NCBI GenBank assembly: GCA_016191955.1 | Contig: JACPVC010000333.1 | Location: 1-34,189, forward strand | Length of the DNA: 34,189 nucleotides | Direction of reading: 5' to 3' | Origin: Chloroflexota bacterium | GTDB taxonomy: Bacteria > Chloroflexota > Anaerolineae > Anaerolineales > Villigracilaceae | In this document: piece after piece, positions 34,066 through 34,189 of the stretch | Layout of the letters: the number at the start of each line of letters is the position of its first letter | Numbering within the stretch: the first letter of the stretch is position 1 | Translations under genes and position numbers: made by a program | Notes under the pieces: model-generated | The model's input: the letters and a program-made list of their open reading frames with translations, nothing else | What the model was told of the DNA's origin: nothing | Database searches by the model: none

Positions 34066-34189
34066 TTAAGCGGTAGAAACTGGTTCAAAGGTAGGATGAA
34101 CCATGCCCAAACGGGCAATTTGCTGGAAAATCTCGGACAATAAAATGCGATCAGGTTTTTCGGGAAGTAATTTTATTGTCTCGGCGACA
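34066..34189 (-). CDS. C-terminal fragment of an unidentified gene (5' end beyond window)
   Basis: An open minus-strand frame enters from the right edge and ends at TAA (34066-34068), giving 40 residues that include ETIKLLPEKPDRILLSEIF and end in MVHPTFEPVSTA. Too little is visible to name a family. It converges with the membrane-anchored gene; the 34 bp between the two stops hold no clear terminator. Confidence 0.5.
   Translation of the reverse strand, partial: VAETIKLLPEKPDRILLSEIFQQIARLGMVHPTFEPVSTA

Noticed and set aside
1..34189. CRISPR array, insertion sequence or integrase
   Set aside because: No regularly spaced direct repeats, transposase or integrase motifs were seen. The recurring sequence in the left half is explained by paralogous GAF coding regions.

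Overview
The window looks like a chromosomal segment of a Chloroflexota bacterium, most likely an Anaerolineae member. This placement is an inference from protein style: many GAF sensor paralogues, Thr/Pro-rich 'PTP' linkers in an exported protein, and a patatin/DUF3376-type protein. No rRNA or marker gene confirms it. G+C looks close to half by eye.

Region 1 (1-24243, minus strand) dominates. It is one apparently unbroken transcription unit read right to left. It opens with two single-domain receiver proteins (24243-23851 and 23858-23400). Eleven membrane-anchored sensor proteins follow, named S1 to S11 here in transcription order; S11 runs off the left edge. Gaps between consecutive genes are at most 38 bp and four junctions overlap. 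The sensors share a cytoplasmic module: a coiled coil, a full GAF domain, a shortened GAF-like domain with an invariant Trp, and a conserved ~45-residue C-terminal tail that resembles the start of another GAF. Their N-termini differ: periplasmic Cache domain plus HAMP in S1, S6, S8, S10 and S11; about six membrane helices in S2-S5, S7 and S9; both in S8. I see no histidine kinase, GGDEF, EAL, phosphatase, methyl-accepting or DNA-binding domain in any complete sensor. The array therefore looks like sensory input without a visible transmitter, next to two phosphorylatable receivers. This is the strongest candidate here for an undescribed system.

Region 2 (24338-26734): a candidate promoter for the array, a terminator hairpin, tRNA-Gly(CCC) with a consensus promoter, a trans-prenyl diphosphate synthase coupled to a HAD phosphatase, and a divergent gene of unknown function ending in a strong bidirectional terminator.

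Region 3 (26740-32526): a small SET-domain protein, a divergent 1288-residue patatin-like protein with a C-terminal membrane region, and a convergent radical SAM protein of the putative DNA modification/repair type. The last has a near-consensus, apparently leaderless promoter with a Gram-positive-LexA-like inverted repeat in its spacer.

Region 4 (32527-34189) looks decayed: structured or repeat-like sequence, a frameshifted SRPBCC (polyketide-cyclase-like) relic, a truncated glycosyltransferase N-terminus, an unrecognised membrane-anchored exported protein, and the C-terminal end of a minus-strand gene.
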